DNA of 64,000 nucleotides from Xestospongia bergquistia (taxonomy: Eukaryota > Porifera > Demospongiae > Haplosclerida > Petrosiidae). The stretch lies in the NCBI GenBank assembly GCA_963965975.1, contig OZ014420.1, positions 3,250,001 through 3,314,000 of the forward strand, in the 5' to 3' direction. Under the pieces are notes generated by a model that did no database searches, had not been told where the DNA came from, and was given only the letters and a program-made list of their open reading frames with translations. Made by a program: the position numbers and the translations under genes. This document shows positions 21,495-32,794 of the stretch, one piece after another (position 1 is the first letter of the stretch; each line of letters starts with the position of its first letter).

Positions 21495-22203
21495 AATGTA
21501 TTAATTTATGACATCCATTACCAGCCATTATAGATTGGAGTCCTTTACCAGTAAATTGAGTACAATGAGCTAAACTTAGATAATTTACACTAATACAATA
21601 TCTAAGAGAGAGAGAATAAAGTTATGTTACTTGTTTTATGATCTTTTACTTTGTTAATAATGTAATAATAGAATCTGTTACATAACAATGTGATAAGTTG
21701 AGATAAAATAATCCACTACAGTCTATTGCTATACTCTTAATGACATCATCCCAAGAAATATATTAGAGAGACCATATATTTAATTAAGTGGGTGTGGTTA
21801 CCGTGATATCCTGACACTCAGAGAGATTAAGGTCTTGTAGATTTTGACATTGACCAATAAAACGGAAACTTTCTGATGATAATAAACTACATTTTTGTAA
21901 ACAAAGATGGCCCAGTAATGGCCACCGTTTCTTTAAAAGTTGTAGTACAGATTCTATTATTACTTTATTTACCAATGTATTTACCTTAGTTATACGTTAA
22001 TAATAGAATCTGTTATGTAACAGATTCTATTATTACATTATTAACAAAGTAAAAGATCATAAAACAAGTAACATAACCTTATTCTCTCTCTCTTAGATAT
22101 TGTATTAGTGTAAATTATCTAAGTTTAGCTCATTGTACTCAATTTACTGGTAAAGGACTCCAATCTATAATGGCTGGTAAAGGATGTCGTAAATTAATAC
22201 ATT
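21495..22203. repeat. 193-bp inverted duplication around an LRR exon
   Basis: The arms are 21495-21687 and 22011-22203, reverse complements with only a few differences. The left arm holds part of two LRR exons with the intron between them in gene orientation; the right arm repeats them on the opposite strand. The 323-nt spacer contains another LRR exon. A transcript of either strand would form a long hairpin with that exon in the loop. Confidence 0.9.
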
Positions 22204-22694
22204 AAACTAGTCCCCAAATAAAACAATATTAATTACTTTAACTTACAAATTACTCAGAGGAGAGAGATCAATCTAAATATATAAATAAAGTATAAGTACT
22301 TTATTCCACAGTCTTGTATCTTCAGTCATCTCTCTCCATGAACGACATACTTGAGCAGATCGACAGTCTCCTTGTATACCAACATGACTAAGGATCTGGA
22401 GAACAAAGTGGAGATGATTATAACAAGTTAATATGTACCTTTATACTGACATCATGAGGAAAGAGAGAAATGAGGTCTTCACTCTCAGGCCAATACCATG
22501 CCTCATCTTCATTGTCATGTTCACCACGTCCTCTGTTCAAGAAACATTGCTTTGCTTTGCGAGATTCTTAAGTATCTTTCTTCCAGGATTGAAATAAAGT
22601 CTTCTTAATATGAAGTTGAAATAATTTGATCAAAAGAGCAATAGCTTTCTCTCTTCTCCTTCTTTTCATCACAGAATAATTGTAAGTATCAGTT

Positions 22695-23050
22695 AAGACA
22701 GTGGTAACTAAGATAGGTACATTGGTAACTAAGGTAAGTACATTGGTAACTAAGATAGGTGGTACATTGGTAACTAAGGTAAGTACATTGGTAACTAAGA
22801 TGGGTGGTACATTGGTAACTAAGGTAGGTACATTGGTAACTAAGGTAAGTACATTGGTAATTAAGGTAGGTCCATTGGTAACTATGGTAAATACATTGGT
22901 AAATAAGGTAAGTACATTGGTAACTAAGATAGGTGGTACAATGGTAACTAAGATAGGTGGAACATTGGTAACTAAGGTAAGTACATTGGTAACTAAGGTA
23001 GGTCCATTGATAACTAGGGTAAATACATTGGTAACTAAGGTAGGAGATAC
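22695..23050. repeat. Minisatellite, 18-24 bp units
   Basis: About 17 units built from ACATTGGTAACTAAGGTAAG with a GGT-insert variant (AGATAGGTGGTACATTGG). Because units are multiples of three, both strands stay open: LVTKVST / LVTKIGGT on plus, LVTNVLT / LVTNVPPI on minus. It lies in an intron of the FBXL13-like gene, so translation is unlikely. Each plus-strand unit also contains a GGTAAG donor-like word. Confidence 0.92.
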
Positions 23051-23564
23051 AATTAGTATATTAGTTCTTAATAAAGAAGGATATATGCCATTTAGTAAAG
23101 ATGGTATGACCATATTTGGAAGCATAATAATGTCAAGCTCTTTGTAACTTTTGCAACATAACTTAATTTTCTTCTCTAAGAAGTAGATGATATTGAACCC
23201 ATGCCCTATGATTGAGAATACTTTTAATAAGAGGAAATTTAAAGGTTTCTAAATACTCATAACAATGGTGAAATAACTTCTTACGGTGAATATTTCTTCA
23301 GTGGGTAGATCTGTCTCATCCATTATAGAGTCCAACATTCCACGATGTAAGAGAGAGTGTTGAGGTCGTAATGATGGATCAATAAACATGTCCCTACAAA
23401 ACAATAAAAACTGTCCTATACCACATATAACTGACCAATGTATATCTGAACATCCTTGATCTTTAACTTGGAGCAAGCTATTCTACACAAACTCCCAAGG
23501 ATTATCTGGTAGCATGATAGTTAGACCACTAATGAGGGCCTACAAAGATACCATCATGCAGAAT

Positions 23565-26303
23565 TGTAGGTATTTGACTCGGTCTGTGGTATAAAGGCAA
23601 TATATGTGCCCTGCTGAATGAAGGGAAGTGCATTCAGAAACACTTGGGGACGGGCACACGACGGATGGACAACGACTCAATAACCAGGACCTTTCGTGAT
23701 CTCATCCTTAACGGAAAGGTTCGTGCTGCTCTGCGCTTTCTGTCTCGAAACACGAATGGTGGTATCCTCAAGCTTGATGAACTAATCCCGGAAAAAGCAG
23801 AGGACGGAGAAACGGAAATGCGATCAGTACGAGAAATACTTGAGGACAAACATCCCAAAGCCATGTCTCCACCATCATGCATTCTGCTGGACAACAAGGA
23901 CCCTCTAGAACTTATTAATTCGATCTTGTTTGATGAACTTAGTCCAGAGACAATCCTTCAGTGTGCTTTGCATACACAGGGCTCTGCTGGTCCATCAGGT
24001 CTAGATGCTCAGGCATGGCGACGCATGTGTTCTTCATTTAAGTCTGCCTCCACTGACCTCTGTGCCTCCCTGGCTAATGTTGGCAAACGTATAGCAACCA
24101 CCCCTGTCCATCCAGATGGCCTCAGTGCCTTCGTTGCCTGCTGCCTCATTCCAATTAACAAGTGCCCAGGAGTGAGACCTATTGGTGTCGGGGAAGTACC
24201 TAGGCGCATTATTGCCAAAGCTATCCTGAGGATCCTGAAAAACGAAATCGAAGAGGCTGCTGGACCGCTTCAACTGTGTGCCGGTCAAGATGGAGGGTGT
24301 GAAGCCGCTGTCCATGCGATGAAGCTTATCTTCCAAGAGGAAAGCACACAGGCTGCTCTATTAGTGGACGCAATAAATGCCTTCAACTCTATCAACAGGC
24401 ACTCAGCCCTTCATAACATCAACGTGCTCTGCCCCCCTCTTTCACAAGTGCTTGTGAACAGGTACAGAAAACCCATTCGACTGTTCATTCAAGGCAGTGG
24501 AGAACTTTCATCAACAGAAGGTACCACCCAAGGTGATCCCTTGGCAATGGCTATGTATGCCATAGCCATTACACCTCTTATGACCAAACTGAAGGAAAAA
24601 TGCCCAAACGTCAGACAAGCCTGGTATGCTGATGAAGCCACAGGGGCCTCCACATGCAGCGATTTGAGGAGATAGTGGGACGAACTAACGAAACTTGGAC
24701 CTCTCTTTGGCTATCATCCCAATCCATCCAAAACTTACCTGGTAGTGAAAGAGGAACACAAAGAGAGTGCTACCCAGACCTTCATGGACACAGGAGTCAA
24801 TATCACTACCGAAAGCAAACGCCACCTCGGAGTGGGAATTGGGTCTTACAGCTTCACCAAGGAGTATGTCAGCAGAAAAGTCCGTGAATGGTCTGAGGAA
24901 GTTCAGCAGCTTGCCCATATAGCAATTTCTCAACACCATGCTGCATATGCAGCATTCACACATGGTCTGTCCAGCAGGTGGACATACTTACTTAGAACAA
25001 TTCCCAATGTTCAAGACCTCTTTCTCCTATTAGAGAACGCGATTCAGCAGCATTTTATTCCTGCTTTAACAGGACTTCCACCTTGCTCAAAACTCGAAAG
25101 AGACCTACTTGCTCTCCCAGTGAGACATGGAGGATTGGGAATTGTGAACCCTACAACACTCTCTTAACCATACTATCAAGCCTCAGAACTTCTGACAAAA
25201 CCACTAGTATCTCTCATTGTGTCTCAAGAAACGAACAAAACTGTAGATCCAGATATAGTAATGGCATTGAAAAAGGACGTGAGAGACATGAATCGAACAA
25301 GACATGCTCAGCAAGCCTGTACCGTGAAAGATCAGCTACCTGACAACCTAAAACGCCATGCTGAACTGGCAAGTGAAAAGGGAGCATCCTCGTGGTTATC
25401 AGTCCTGCCCATAGCTGAGCATGGTTTCTATCTGCACAAAGGAGAGTTCAGGGATGCACTACGTCTCAGGTACAACTGGCAATTGAACAACATCCCTCGG
25501 ACAGCAATTGTGGTGCTCAGTTCACTGTAAATCATGCGATGGTTTGTCACATGGGCGGATTTCCGACAATTCGATATAATGAAGTTCGAGACATGACGGC
25601 CTCACTGCTCACCGAGGTATGCCACAACGTGGCTACTGAGCCACCTCTACAACCACTGTCAGGAGAGTCATTCAATGCCCAATCAGCTAACACCGATGAT
25701 AACTCCCGCCTCGATATTCGTTGTAGAGGCTTCTGGAACAACCACCTGAATGCATTTTTCGATGTAAGGGTTTTTTACCCTAACACTCCTAGTAATCGTT
25801 CCGGAGATGCTTACAAGAGGCATGAGCAAGCAAAAAAGAGAGAGCGTGGGCAGAGGGTACGCGACATTGAGCGTGGTGTATTCACCACTCTAGTTCTTTC
25901 AACCAATCGAGGAATGGGCCAAGAAGCAAACACATTTTACAAACGTCTGGCAGATATGATCGCTCAGAAGAGGAAACACATATACTCAGTGGTCATGGGA
26001 TGGCTTAGATCCCGACTATCCTTCGCATTGATAAGATCCTCTGTCATGTGCATAAGGGGAAGTCGATCATCTCAATATCGACCAGTATACATGGACAGTA
26101 TCTCACTCGCAGCTCAGGAGGGGCATGTCCCCCCACTAAACTTTTGAACAGTTTCCACTAACAGTATTACTTAATGATATTGTATATTGTGTATTGTTTT
26201 TGCATTCAAAATCAACCATTACTTTTGTTACACTTTGAATTGTATATTCTATTAATATTATAGTAGTCTCTTAAGGTTATACAAAAAAACTGTAGGTATT
26301 TGA
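23565..26303 (+). mobile_element. 5'-truncated non-LTR retrotransposon with 13-bp target duplication
   Basis: TGTAGGTATTTGA occurs at 23565-23577 and 26291-26303. Coding sequence starts at the very first base after the left copy and is in the RT frame, and an A-rich tail (ATACAAAAAAAC) precedes the right copy. Both are features of target-primed reverse transcription with 5' truncation. It lies antisense beside the FBXL13-like exons. Confidence 0.82.
23578..26147 (+). pseudogene. Non-LTR RT protein with CCHC and restriction-like endonuclease tail
   Basis: One frame runs from 23578 to about 25500 with two nonsense codons (24673-24675, where LRR-stop-WDEL suggests a former Trp, and 25165-25167), then shifts frame. 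RT motifs: VRPIGVGEVPRRIIAK, LLVDAINAFNSINRHSALHN, STEGTTQGDPLAMAMYA and the catalytic box WYADEATGA, where the usual YADD is YADE. Thumb: HLGVGIGSYSF, RHGGLGIVNP. After the shift come a CCHC-like finger with its first Cys lost (NCGAQFTVNHAMVC), TIRYNEVRD, and a PD-(D/E)xK-like tail (SRLDIRCRGFW, AFFDVRVF, YKRHEQAKKR), the arrangement of R2-type site-specific LINEs. The endonuclease call is by pattern only. Confidence 0.8.
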
Positions 26304-26990
26304 GCTTAAAACTGAGCTACGACTATAACCAGTCCTTATTTTAACAGAAATAATGCTCTTCAATTTTTTTTTGTTTTGTTTTGTTTTTTCATTACAGCAT
26401 CTCTGTTCAGTTCTTTTAAATACTATTCTCTCTCTGTTCTAACTCACTACAAGATGGTGAGTACGTAGATGATTGTTGTGGTATGTGGAAGGAGTATATG
26501 ACATAAGTGAATGTAAACCCTAATAAGGGATCTAGAGTGGATGGGGGACAGAGAGTTTTAAAAGAGGGTTACATGTGTGATCTACAGAGAGATAGTGTTA
26601 ACAAATGAATGTCATATCAATCAGTACATTATCACATATTTTAGTTATTATTAACATGGACATACTTATATAGCCAAAAGCAATTAGACTTGTTTCAGAT
26701 CTATTAGTTCTTTCTTCTCTCCATGTACGAGACTTTGCCAGAAATAGTTGAGGCTTTGGAGTGCTAGTCTTGTCCTTCTATACATACAATAACTAGTAAT
26801 ATAACTAGTAACCACTATATGTGATGTGTATGATCTGTTAGGACTGTTTTAGTACATATATCGTCTTGTTGTGTATACATAACTACTGAGCTATTTATGT
26901 CACTTTCAATACATTGTGTATAAGCATAACAAAAACTTAGGAAAGTCATTGTGTACATGCTGTGTTATCCAACGGCAAATAAGTCCAACC
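26304..26990. other. Intergenic or intronic sequence, possible first exon
   Basis: A pyrimidine-rich leader followed by CTACAAGATGGTGAGT at about 26447-26462 looks like a start codon directly followed by a splice donor (+ strand), as in some housekeeping genes, but I find no second exon. The minus strand at about 26690-26770 has an open, basic stretch (LALQSLNYFWQSLVHGEKKE) that could be an upstream exon of the FBXL13-like gene. Neither is firm. Confidence 0.3.
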
Positions 26991-27214
26991 CAAATAGATT
27001 TTAGCAAACTGAGCATGTGCATATTGTAAAAATTTGCTATTATGTAGATTTTGTTGATCACTTCCCTCGTTTTGCCATTCTTTGAGTCTGCTTAATTGTA
27101 TGGTGACTTGGTGCTCATGGTAAGCGCAGTTTCTATTTCTATTTCTTGTTAAAGTATTTTGTGAACATGTATTAACTTGTCATCCTCTTTTATTATACAT
27201 TAGATATTACCACT

Positions 27215-28200
27215 ATGGACAGTGAACAACAGCAAGACCAATCATCAACAGACTCCTTATCAGGTACATGTACATTAGTATAGAGATAACTATGTACCTA
27301 ATGTAAACAGAGAAGATAAAGCTATTGGATAAAGCAAATGAAGTAAAGACATTTGAGATAAAACAGTTAACAGGAAAGACAGAAGGTGAGCTATTGTACT
27401 TTTAGTAGTACATACCATGTCATGGTTATGTTCTATAGCTACTGTTAAGGTATTAACAAAGAATAAGAAAACACTGAGAAAAGTGAGGATCAACCTAACA
27501 CTGTAGAAGACAACACATCAGATGAAGAAGATAGTAGTTCACAGAAAAGTGATAACTCATATTTCACTGAAAATAGTAAAACAGGTGATCATATAGATCC
27601 AAAAACTAATGAACTTAATCTGCAAATTTCTAATTATGAAGGTAAAAGAACATATCTACCCAACATCCTATGTTAATAATCACAAAAAAGTTAAAGATGA
27701 AACAAACAGTGATAAAGATTCAGATGAACATGTTTCTGACAATAAAGGTATTCACCGACAAATAGATATTTCATTATGTAAGTTTATCTATTTACTTTTA
27801 GAAAGTGAAATCTTAGAAAGTGATGAAGTTCAAAATAAGCCATTGCCAAAAACTGAGACGACAATCAGTGCTAAAGTAACGGAATATGTATATTATAGCT
27901 GCAGGTGAACTAGCTATAAAAGCTCATACATACTTTTGTAAATTTTATTATGAAGAGAAAGCTATCTTGGAGTGGCAAGTCATGTTTGTTGTTGTAAAAA
28001 ATCTTGATGCACTTCAGCAGGCAATAATATCATATTGTATATGATTTACATGTATAATTTTACTGCAGTATATTAAAAAGCATCATCCTCATGCTGAGGA
28101 ACATATCACAAAAGAATGTTGAGTTTGATGTTCAAAAATATCATCATCAAATAACTCATGGTTGGAAAATTATACCTCAGAGGATACCTATGATCGTAAG
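27215..28200 (+). CDS. ZU5/CARD-family gene, N-terminal exons, copy 1
   Basis: Exon-by-exon reading: start at 27215 (MDSEQQQDQSSTDSLS), donor after 27263; a Lys-rich exon 27311-27386 (KLLDKANEVKTFEIKQL) in phase; an acidic Ser-rich exon (EDNTSDEEDSSSQKSD, about 27476-27642); then VKDETNSDKDSDEHVSDNK, SEILESDEVQNKPLPKTE and a folded-looking segment FYYEEKAILEWQVMFVVVKN (about 27905-28020) and KKHHPHAEEHITKE. The N-terminus is disordered. Nearly identical to 33019-34060. It is separated from its likely ZU5/CARD exons (31010 on) by LINE and other inserted fragments, so this copy may be broken. A non-coding first exon with donor at about 27120 (CTCATGGTAAGC) is also duplicated. Confidence 0.6.
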
Positions 28201-28330
28201 AAATATATCTCATTAAATTACTATAACATTAATCTTTAATCATGAATAATTTTATAGTATTTGTCATGAAGTAATCTATTATTAAATTATTAATCTCTTA
28301 TACATTTATAATGTTCTGATATTTTTTTAA

Positions 28331-28551
28331 AAAAGCATGTTTGAAGATTGGGTGAATTTTAGGAAAATCAAAAATTTGATGAATACACAACTTAGATTGG
28401 CTAAAGCGAACTATATTGCTAACTTGGCAAGGAACATGAAAAATGAAGCACCCAAGTTTTGGAGGCAGGTAAATTTTATTTCTGGTAAAAGTAAATCTCA
28501 TCTGGCTGATTATCAGTACACACCTAATGAACAGTCATATACAACAGCTTG
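28331..28551 (+). pseudogene. LINE ORF2 fragment, linker before RT
   Basis: Reads FEDWVNFRKIKNLMNTQLRL and AKANYIANLARNMKNEAPKF, WRQVNFISGKSKS, the segment between endonuclease and RT in jockey/CR1-like LINE proteins. Only about 70 codons remain; both ends are cut. No poly-A or target duplication found. Confidence 0.6.
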
Positions 28552-28617
28552 ATTGAGTTTAGTAAAACCTACATCAAGATAAGACAAACTCTGTGGAGGT
28601 TGGCAAGCTGCTTTAAT

Positions 28618-28880
28618 TCATGTAAAGGCATTAAGTTTGGCTACTTTTACAAAACATATGTCTCCTATTTGAGACAAAAAGTATGGATTTTCATGCCAAG
28701 CATCTGCTTTTTTGGAAAACAAGTAATTAAGGAGCACATCTGAAGCTTTCTCTAATATTTTGTGGTTAGATATTGACAAAGAATTAGCAAAATGAATAAA
28801 CTCCTCAAATGTCACTTTATTACGAAGCCCAAAATAATGAAGAAAAGGTAACCATAAGTCCACGAAGAAAATAGTAATGG
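28618..28880 (-). pseudogene. Sacsin-like fragment
   Basis: The minus strand reads DLWLPFLHYFGLRNKVTFEE, FIHFANSLSISNHK, ASDVLLNYLFSKKADAWHEN and FLSQIGDICFVKVAKL, a spacing of W-FL--LGL, then LL-YLF-K, then FL--I--I-FV resembling sacsin repeat regions. It is short, without visible splice sites, and lies between fragments of the duplicated ZU5/CARD gene. The family call is from pattern memory and moderate only. Confidence 0.45.
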
Positions 28881-29900
28881 TAGAGTAATAAAAATGTTTA
28901 CATATCATTACAAAGTACATGTCAATAGCTATAGGAATAGTTTAAATCAACATGTCATTTTGTATATCAGGCAAGCTGTAAGAATGTGTATATAGGGATG
29001 ACCCACATTGTTCAATCATGCCATGGAACCTCTTTAATGAAATTTTGTTGTCCAAAATGAATTTCTACTTCATTAAATACCTGCACACTCTGAAATACAT
29101 GAAATCTCCTTTTGTTGGCAAATTTTTTAATGTTGTTAGGAGAATTGCCTTCTCATAAGAGAAAGTTGTTGTGCCCAATGATATCAATGACATTGTGTCT
29201 GTTGAGAAAATCTCTAGCCAATTCCCCATACTCTTTCATTTACTTAGGGATCAATATGTTTATTGTATACTGCTAGCTTGAATATTATCTTTGCCATTAA
29301 TAGTTTAAAAATTATTGATGAAGTGAGAATAACATAGCTTATGTAATTGAATATCAAATTACAAGAAAGATATATTTTGTAACCTCAAAATGTCATTAGT
29401 GTATAAACTTAGCATATTCTTTAATGAGATTCATAAACTATCGTGCAAGAGTGTTGATGTATGAGATTCATAGCCATAATTTTGATTAGGGGCTGTTCCA
29501 TATAACACATATAAAGCATTAAATCCTTTTTCTGTGTGACAACTAGTGCCATACAGTGCTATAATCATTTTGGTCCATGTGCTAACTATATATATTAATT
29601 TTCTGTGTTCATTTGTTAATTTTTTGTTTATGTGACAATTGAAAGTGCCAAATGAAATTAAACTGTATCTTTTAACAACCTATACATATAGCAACCTACA
29701 AATATTATTAATGGCAATTGTGAGTGCTTTGATGATGAGTATGACTTATCATGCTAGTTTTCTGTTTTTGTATCTAAAAGATAATGATTAATATTGTTTA
29801 GCTGCCTTAATCATTTTAGAAGTAATGTTTTCTAACCAATCCTCCCACCATATATCTGGCATTCATCTATCCTAGCTTCATGTTCTTTCAAGTTTGAAAT
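28881..29900. other. Mostly unrecognised sequence
   Basis: The block at about 28858-28965 is repeated at 35357-35463 (shared word CATTACAAAGTACATGTCAA), so it is intron sequence of the ZU5/CARD locus. The minus strand near 29080-29260 is partly open (MKEYGELARDFLNRHNVIDI) but has stops and no recognised domain. The rest is AT-rich without supported features. Confidence 0.45.
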
Positions 29901-29914
29901 GATTTTTATATTTT

Positions 29915-30240
29915 AAATGTATTAGATTATACTACTGTGGACAGGAGACAACAAGGAAACCAATCATTAACTGACTCTTTATCAGGTAAATAGATGTACC
30001 TTAACCGAGACACATAACTGTGCACCTAATATAAACAGAGAAGTTGAAATTGTTGAATGGAATGATTAAGACAAAGACATTAGAAATAATGAAAGAGAAA
30101 GGTGACTTATAGTGCTGTTAGTAATACACATCATTTATCAGTATGTTTTATAACTATTGATAGAATATTAGCAGAGAAAGAAGAGGAGATTGAGTAATTT
30201 ACCAGTGAGAAAGAAGGTAAGCTATAATATTAGCAGTATA
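29915..30240 (+). pseudogene. Older relic of the ZU5/CARD N-terminal exons
   Basis: The exon at about 29925-29984 (QGNQSLTDSLS, then GTAAAT) and a following Lys/Glu-rich piece (30040-30100) match exons 1-2 of the copies at 27215 and 33019 but are much more diverged and no longer share the start codon (GTG in place of ATG). It shows an earlier duplication at the locus. Confidence 0.55.
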
Positions 30241-31009
30241 TGATGATTACCTAGCGCTAGATGGTACCTATATTATAGTGTACAATCACTGCATAACTTG
30301 ATAAAGATAAACAAAACAGTCTATAATTCTATAATTCATTAAAACAATGCTATGCTATATATAATGCCCTTGTTATGTATTGGTTACACACCAAGATAAA
30401 AGTTTATACTGAATTTATCAAACCAAGAACAAAAGATGTTACAGGTTTGATCACGCAGTAGAAAGCATACTGAGGTCAACCAATTTTATTAGGCAAGTTG
30501 GTAAAAGAAAGGTAGAATAATAATAATCACTATTACTATTATTTTGTGATCATAAAGTACTTTTCAGTTTTTTGGCTTAGGTAGATTATTTCAATATACA
30601 ATGACAAACAGTAGTTTTGACATTGTCATAGTTGACTACTATATTACTTGCATCTACTGTCTGCCTAATATAGTAGCGAGAGCTCTGTTCTTTGTTGACA
30701 TTAATATTGTACAACCAATTAATTTAACTATAAGAACGATGTTCTTATTGCTGAAAGTATCATTTATTTATTAAGTGCTTTTATATATTTACTGCAATTT
30801 TCTTTGTTTTTAGAAACATTTCAATAAATGCTAAGTTGTATAAAGCATAATAAAAGGAGATGAATGAGTTAATGAAAGTTGAGAAATAATGAGTAGTATG
30901 AAGACAAAAGAAATAGATAAATTAAAAGGTACGAAAGATTATTAGTCAAATATAAATTGTATACACAATCTCCATAATTTACATGTAACTTGTATTGTGT
31001 TTTGTATTA

Positions 31010-32789
31010 TTAAGAAAATGAAAAGTTGTTCTCTAAGTTTAAAGAAAAGAAACAAGAGATAGAAATGTTGTCTAAAAGAGAAACATCACAATATTATATG
31101 TCTTACTTCCACTGTAGGAAACTGAGTTGATCAGTGCGTTATATCATATAAATGTCTCTAAGCCATTACTTAAATCAATAAAATTAGAGATACAACACTG
31201 CACATCTAGTCACTAAAGATCATAGAAGTTGTTTGAGTTTTGCTACAGCTTCTATTCAACAATCTACTACTCTTCCTTACAAGTTTCAACTACAAAAAAG
31301 AGGACAGTTCAATCCTGGTGATCAATATCATTTTTGCTTAAAAGCTATTGTTAAATCTTGGACTGATTCATTTTGGAGTGACAATGTATTACCACAGGAG
31401 ATACCTTCATTAATTCAATCCATTGATTTGATTGGAGGGTCTGAATTAGAAAATGTAACTAACTATGGAAGACTTTCCATTAATGAAACCTCTGCTCCAA
31501 AACCTTCAGACCTGTTGTCAGAGTCCAGTAATGAAGTCCCTGATATAGCAAGTTTAGAATGCATACAAGGTAATAAACATGCAGAAAACTAGTTGATATG
31601 TAATACTTCTTCAGACAACTGAACAATTAAATTTGAACGAAGAGGCTGTGGATGTAGTACATACTTTGCCTGGTAATGAAGCTGAAATCAAGCAAAGAAA
31701 AGGTAACCCGTTATTTTTTATATTGTTAAGATGTTAATCAATGTCTCTCTTTAGACAGTTCTCCTGATATTGACTATTTGGCTCAGATGGTATATGAAAG
31801 ATGTAAGAACAATGAATGGCTAACATGCTTTATAGTAGCTAAACATCTCATTGCTCTGACTGAGGTAACTGCATTGCAAACATTTCTTTTTAATACGCTA
31901 TGTATGCAGTATATAAAGACTTCTCTTCCACATCATATTGAGGGGGACAAATGTCTATGCTTTACATTTCAAGATAGTGATGGTAACATTGAATTAGTCC
32001 TTAATGAAAAACAAAGTATCCTTACAATGGATGGAGTGTCATTTCTCATGTAAATCCTTCAAGGGTATGTATATGAAGTGCTATTATAAAAACATACTAA
32101 AACAAATATAGATATGTAAGAGTGTAGTGGAAAGTTTTGGTGCTCAAAACCCTCCATCTGTCTCTTCTAGACTGATCACAATATTTGGTGAACAAGGAAC
32201 TAATATAGTTACACAATTAAAATATTGTGTACCATTAAGAGGAGTCAATGCTGATGACATGGAGCTATATCTGATATGATCACTTGAAGATGGTTAGTAC
32301 TACCTTATAGTTTATACTTTGTATGTATACTTGTTTGGAATAGTGTCAATTACAACATTAGAGGCCATTGAAAGTATTCCTGCTCAAAGAGATATGGGTG
32401 TTACTTTTAAAAATTGTCACAATGTACATGTATATTGCCAGGCCATCTGATTAAATCATAATTATGAACATTAACTAACCATTCTATTATAATTGATCTA
32501 TTCTCTCTGATTTATTACTAACAACTCCATATTTGTGTTTATATTCTAGATGATACTCTGAACCCTGATGTAGCTAGACAACCTTTATCTAAATGTACCA
32601 GTGCTATTGTTAAATCAGCTATTGAGCCCATTGCTCTAGCAAATAAATTGTATGATGAAGTTATTTCTGAGGCTGTTTACAAATTGTAAAAGACAAGAAA
32701 ACTGGAGCTACTGGTGCGGAACATCTTGAGCTGATTCGTGATATGTAAAGGATCATGTCAAACTTAATGCTAATGCCTTTATGATTTTT
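31010..32789 (+). pseudogene. ZU5-like and CARD-like exons, copy 1
   Basis: Contains the C-terminal half of a ZU5-like domain (FATASIQQSTTLPYKFQLQK, GGQFNPGD-type end, 31233-31592), a helix-rich exon (YLAQMVYERCKNNEWLTCFI, 31756-32053), a conserved piece at about 32110-32290 (ITIFGEQGTNIVTQLKYCVP), and a CARD-like exon from 32551. ZU5 domains occur in ankyrins, UNC5, PIDD and many sponge immune-type proteins. The CARD exon has two single-base losses relative to the 37617-37897 copy and is cut at 32789, where the next tandem copy begins. The middle exon is intact here but frameshifted in copy 2. Confidence 0.65.
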
Positions 32790-32794
32790 CATAA

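Larger units (their letters stand above)
21472..23539 (-). pseudogene. FBXL13: FBXL13-like F-box/LRR gene (DRC6-type), damaged
   Basis: FBXL13 homologues carry an N-terminal region, an F-box and leucine-rich repeats; the protein is linked to the ciliary nexin-dynein regulatory complex. Minus-strand exons: 23436-23539 (LPDNPWEFV), 23285-23393 (in phase, MFIDPSLRPQHSLLHRG), about 22439-22680 (charged helix, then YWPESEDLISLFPHDVS), 22300-22395 (F-box, ILSHVGIQGDCRSAQVCRSW), 22247-22273 (27 nt), about 21784-21985 (LRRs, FIGQCQNLQDLNLSECQDIT), about 21650-21752 (DCSGLFYLNLSHCYVTD) and 21472-21601 (VNYLSLAHCTQFTGKGLQ). In-frame stops lie in the first exon (after WEFV) and after SWKKDT in the third, and the exon near 21752 lacks an AG acceptor. 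Either a pseudogene or a gene with sequence errors. More 5' exons may lie beyond the antisense LINE. Confidence 0.72.

Noticed and set aside
22690-23060. CRISPR-like array
   Set aside because: Units are contiguous without unique spacers and of variable length; the genome is animal. It is a minisatellite.
22701-23147. A 148-codon plus-strand protein of LVTKV repeats
   Set aside because: It is an 18-24 bp minisatellite open on both strands by composition, inside an intron; there is no start context or conserved domain.
24034-24336. Minus-strand frames opposite the LINE RT
   Set aside because: Antisense shadows of a strongly coding plus strand with no recognised motifs.
26447-26462. Housekeeping-type first exon (ATG followed by a donor)
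   Set aside because: No second coding exon could be found downstream, so it was mentioned only as a possibility.
28549-28743. Plus-strand frame after the LINE fragment
   Set aside because: Antisense to the sacsin-like stretch, which has the more convincing pattern.
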